Source of the DNA: UBA3941 sp002385665
Lineage (GTDB): Bacteria > Bacillota > Clostridia > Caldicoprobacterales > UBA3941
Reading direction: 5' to 3'
Length of the DNA stretch: 64,000 nt
Assembly: GCA_050949255.1 (NCBI GenBank)
Contig: JBMNFJ010000016.1
Span: 992,001 to 1,056,000 of the forward strand
Positions 61,086 through 64,000 of the stretch are shown in pieces. Below the pieces are notes generated by a model. That model was not told the origin of the DNA, did no database searches, and worked only from the letters and a program-made list of their open reading frames with translations. The translations under genes were made by a program, and so were the position numbers. Every line of letters begins with the position of its first letter. Positions within the stretch are counted from its first letter, which is position 1.

Positions 61086-61540
61086 AGACACATCCTTTTC
61101 CTTTTAAGCTCCCTGGAATTATAGACAAAGATTTGTGCTAAGTTTCCAGGGATCCTCTTATTGCTGGGTTAGACCCAAAATACAACTTTTTATATCAAAA
61201 TTTTTACAGCATTGGCCTTAGAATTATTATCTACGGTTTAAAATGGATTATGAGGGTCTGGGCAATCAAAGCCACAGGCTGCTTCCCTCCTATTGCTTAA
61301 ACATTATAGCAAAGATCAAAGCTTACTACAACAGGAAGGAAATCATATAATATTTAATCAAATTGTACTGAAGCAACTGGGTATATCAAGACCCGACAGA
61401 TGGGTCTATCCTTGTTTAACATCCTTAATTAAGTTTATGAATAAGATATCTATACCCATACAAAATAAACTTTAAGCGAAACAATTCGTCCTGTTGCTAA
61501 CTACTATCTTTGAATTCTATATCAAAATAGAGGTGATCTC
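61086..61540. other. Divergent region between mnmA and aconitase
   Basis: No gene is seen; a 60-codon open frame at 61293-61475 has no ribosome site. The 9-bp dyad TCCCTGGAA (61110-61118) and TTCCAGGGA (61144-61152) brackets a TATAAT for mnmA (61123-61118, minus strand). AGACCC/GGGTCT near 61389-61407 is a weak 6-bp stem. Promoters of the aconitase gene were not identified. Confidence 0.4.
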
Positions 61541-64000
61541 ATGAATAATAGGCCCGGTATGAATAAGAAAACCCTATCTGTAAACGGTAAAGATTACACA
61601 TATTATGATATCACAAGCCTTGAACAATACGGCTTGGGGGATACATCAAGATTACCCTGCTCCCTAAAAATTCTCCTGGAATCCGCCTTGAGAAATTACG
61701 ATGACAAGCTGGTTACCATGGAACATATAGAGAGGATAGCATCCTGGTCCGGCCACAGTACCAGGGATGAAATCCCTTTTACCCCTACCAGAATCATACT
61801 CCAAGATTTTACGGGGGTCCCTGTTGTAGTGGATCTGGCGGCCATGCGAACTGCAATGCATGAAAGCGGCGCAGACGCAAGCAAGATCAACCCCATTATT
61901 CCCGTGGATCTGGTGATTGACCATTCCGTGATCGTTGATTCCTATGGCAGCAGTGGATCCTTAAGCTACAATGTAAAAAAGGAATTTGAAAGGAACAGGG
62001 AGAGATACGAGCTGCTTAAATGGGCTCAGAACACCTTCTCCAACTTTCGGGTGTTCCCCCCTTCAATTGGAATTGTCCATCAGGTAAATCTGGAACTGTT
62101 GGCCAGTGTAGCTACTACCAGGTCCAATGGAGAGGAAGAAGCAGTATTTCCTGACACCCTAGTAGGAACAGACTCCCATACCCCCATGATCAATGGTATT
62201 GGGGTACTGGGCTGGGGAGTTGGTGGAATTGAAGCTGAAGCCTGTATGCTGGGACAACCCCTGTACTTTCTAGTGCCCGATGTAATTGGTTTCAGGCTTA
62301 CAGGCAGTCTTCCGGTAGGTGCCACCGCCACGGATCTCGTCCTTACCATAACCGAGCTTTTAAGGAAGGAAGGGGTAATAGGAAAATTCGTGGAGTTCTT
62401 CGGGGAGGGTACGGGAAACATTAGCGTAGAAGACAGGGCTACCGTCGCCAATATGTGCCCTGAGTATGGGGCTACTGTCGCCTACTTCCCAGTGGACGAA
62501 AAAACACTGGATTACCTTAGAGCCACCGGTCGTGAAGAAGCCCAAATATCCTTGATAGAGAAGTACTACAAGGCCCAGGGGATGTTTAGAACCGATGATT
62601 CACCCATACCCATGTTTACCAAGGTATTGGAACTTGACCTTTCAACGGTAGAGCCCAGCCTGGCCGGACCTAAACGGCCCCAGGACAGAATAAACCTCAA
62701 GGACATGAAAGAATCCTATCGCAAAGCGATAATCGCTCCCTTGGAAGAAGGCGGCTACGGCGCTGAAAAAAGCGATGCGGACAAAGTGGTTGCAATCAGA
62801 TACAAGGATGGTGAAGTGGAAGAGCTGAGGAATGGGTCTGTGGTAATTTCCGCCATTACCAGCTGCACCAATACGTCGAATCCCCATGTTATGATAGGGG
62901 CAGGGCTTCTGGCAAAAAAGGCTGTAGAGAGAGGCCTCAAAAAGCCCAGATACGTAAAGAGCAGCTTTGGACCCGGCTCATTGGTTGTTACGGAATATCT
63001 CAAAAATGCGGGGCTACTCCCCTACTTGGAGCAGCTGGGCTATAATATTGTTGGCTATGGGTGTACCACCTGCATAGGCAACAGCGGCCCCCTACCCGAC
63101 GAGGTAAGTGAAGCCATAGATAATAATGATATGACTGTAGCAGCTGTGCTTAGTGGTAATCGTAATTTCGAAGGCCGCATCCATCCCCAAACTAAAATGA
63201 ATTACCTGGCTTCACCCCCGCTGGTTATCGCCTATGGCTTGGCCGGTACTGTTGACATCGATCTCTATTCTGAGCCCATCTCCTATAACGATAAGAATGA
63301 ACCAGTATATTTGAGGGATATATGGCCAAGTGACGAAGAGATTGAAGCCATGATCAAGGCTCATGTAAAGCCCCATATATACCGTGATAAATACGACGGT
63401 ATTTTCCATGCAAATGAACTATGGAACAGCCTGCCTGTATCCGACGGCGATATCTACAAATGGAGCGAAACTTCTACCTATATAAGAAGACCTACCTTTT
63501 TTGACAATATAGAAATAGATCCCAATAAGGTCAAAGATATTTTAGGTGCCAGGGTATTGGCCCTATTAGGGGATAGCGTTACCACCGATCATATTTCACC
63601 GGCAGGGAGCATCCCTGAGACCTCCGATGCCGGTATTCACTTGACTTCACAGAATATAAAGACGGATCAACTCAATACCTACGGCTCTCGCAGGGGAACC
63701 CATGAAGTGATGATGAGAGGTACTTTTGCAAATATCAGGATAAGAAATAGAATGGTTCCCGGAGTTGAGGGAGGTTTTACAAAGTATATTCCTACGGGAG
63801 AGGTCATGTCCATATACAATGCGGCTATGAAATATAGGGAAACCGATACACCCCTTGTTGTTATAGCAGGTAAGGAATACGGAACAGGTAGCTCCAGGGA
63901 TTGGGCTGCCAAGGGAACCGCCTTATTAGGGGTCAAAGCAGTCCTAGCCCGGGGCTTTGAAAGAATCCACAGAAGCAACCTAATTGGCATGGGTATTCTG
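61541..64000 (+). CDS. acnA: Aconitate hydratase, AcnA type (3' end beyond window)
   Basis: Converts citrate to isocitrate with a [4Fe-4S] cluster. 820 codons are in the window and the frame runs off the right edge; the family is about 890-900 residues, so perhaps 70-80 residues are missing. GTDSHTPMINGIGVLGWGVG lies near 208-227. The cluster cysteines are Cys442 in TSCTNTSNP and Cys508 and Cys511 in GCTTCIGNSGP. Their spacing is that of E. coli AcnA. The swivel domain has LGDSVTTDHISPAGS and YGTGSSRDWAAKG. AGGTGA lies four bases before the ATG. The gene is divergent from mnmA. Confidence 0.97.
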   Translation, partial: MNNRPGMNKKTLSVNGKDYTYYDITSLEQYGLGDTSRLPCSLKILLESALRNYDDKLVTMEHIERIASWSGHSTRDEIPFTPTRIILQDFTGVPVVVDLAAMRTAMHESGADASKINPIIPVDLVIDHSVIVDSYGSSGSLSYNVKKEFERNRERYELLKWAQNTFSNFRVFPPSIGIVHQVNLELLASVATTRSNGEEEAVFPDTLVGTDSHTPMINGIGVLGWGVGGIEAEACMLGQPLYFLVPDVIGFRLTGSLPVGATATDLVLTITELLRKEGVIGKFVEFFGEGTGNISVEDRATVANMCPEYGATVAYFPVDEKTLDYLRATGREEAQISLIEKYYKAQGMFRTDDSPIPMFTKVLELDLSTVEPSLAGPKRPQDRINLKDMKESYRKAIIAPLEEGGYGAEKSDADKVVAIRYKDGEVEELRNGSVVISAITSCTNTSNPHVMIGAGLLAKKAVERGLKKPRYVKSSFGPGSLVVTEYLKNAGLLPYLEQLGYNIVGYGCTTCIGNSGPLPDEVSEAIDNNDMTVAAVLSGNRNFEGRIHPQTKMNYLASPPLVIAYGLAGTVDIDLYSEPISYNDKNEPVYLRDIWPSDEEIEAMIKAHVKPHIYRDKYDGIFHANELWNSLPVSDGDIYKWSETSTYIRRPTFFDNIEIDPNKVKDILGARVLALLGDSVTTDHISPAGSIPETSDAGIHLTSQNIKTDQLNTYGSRRGTHEVMMRGTFANIRIRNRMVPGVEGGFTKYIPTGEVMSIYNAAMKYRETDTPLVVIAGKEYGTGSSRDWAAKGTALLGVKAVLARGFERIHRSNLIGMGIL

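Noticed and set aside
61293..61475. 60-codon open frame upstream of aconitase
   Set aside because: It has no ribosome site, an unconvincing composition and no recognised family; it is probably a chance frame in AT-rich DNA.

Overview
The window looks like the chromosome of a low-GC, Gram-positive, anaerobic, endospore-forming bacterium of the Clostridia or a close relative. Four things point there. The sporulation sigma factor is encoded as pro-sigma-K, and there is a 59-residue protein of the clostridial spore-surface type. Two T-box leaders control tRNA synthetase genes, and CodY, HslUV and RNase J are present. Central metabolism uses a one-chain pyruvate:ferredoxin oxidoreductase and a pyrophosphate-type phosphofructokinase. 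Strong GGAGG-type ribosome sites precede most genes. I cannot name the species. No tRNA, rRNA, CRISPR array, transposase or phage gene was seen, and the sequence reads as core chromosome throughout.

Layout. 1-2.5 kb: chemoreceptor on the + strand behind a long leader. 2.5-34.5 kb: an almost unbroken minus-strand series. Read in the direction of transcription it is comM/yifB, dprA, topA, trmFO, hslV, hslU, codY, fur, a sugar nucleotidyltransferase/mutase fusion, RNase J, mltG, a U32 peptidase-family protein, sigK, yqeG, aroE, T-box-thrS, infC-rpmI-rplT, an rRNA methyltransferase, a 29-residue YqzL-like gene with a T-box, pheS-pheT, zapA, a small unknown gene, mutS2 and a small membrane protein. 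34.5-37.2 kb (+): lysA and degV. 37.2-43.9 kb, mostly minus: FprA flavodiiron protein, a CofE-like protein, a + strand MATE pump, a small unknown protein, an FNR-like regulator with a CopZ-like protein, and an arylamine N-acetyltransferase. 44-50 kb: spore-surface protein, PFOR, an FMN split-barrel protein and an FAD/Rieske oxidoreductase. 50-61 kb: MFS transporter, OsmC, a beta-hydroxyacid dehydrogenase, PPi-PFK, TcdA, threonine aldolase, RtcB with a GIY-YIG protein, EamA transporter and MnmA. 61.5-64 kb: aconitase, cut by the right edge.

How the genes fit together. The minus-strand block combines translation (PheST, ThrS, IF3, L35, L20), tRNA modification (TrmFO, U32, MnmA, TcdA), DNA topology and uptake (TopA, DprA, ComM), global control (CodY, Fur) and late sporulation (sigma-K). 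PFOR, PPi-PFK and aconitase give the carbon flow of a fermenter. FprA, the Rieske oxidoreductase, the FNR-like regulator and Fur look like oxygen, redox and metal management.

Most noteworthy signals: (1) a structured leader RNA present twice, before degV and before an MFS gene, with compensatory base changes; (2) an 11-bp perfect hairpin that hides the sigK ribosome site; (3) an infC start site where only an ATT codon is correctly spaced; (4) a 29-codon YqzL-like gene just ahead of the pheST T-box; (5) an FNR-type regulator with four candidate cluster cysteines and a palindrome lying in the spacer of its operon promoter; (6) a CsoR/CstR-like operator before the flavodiiron gene; (7) a mutase domain without its catalytic serine loop.
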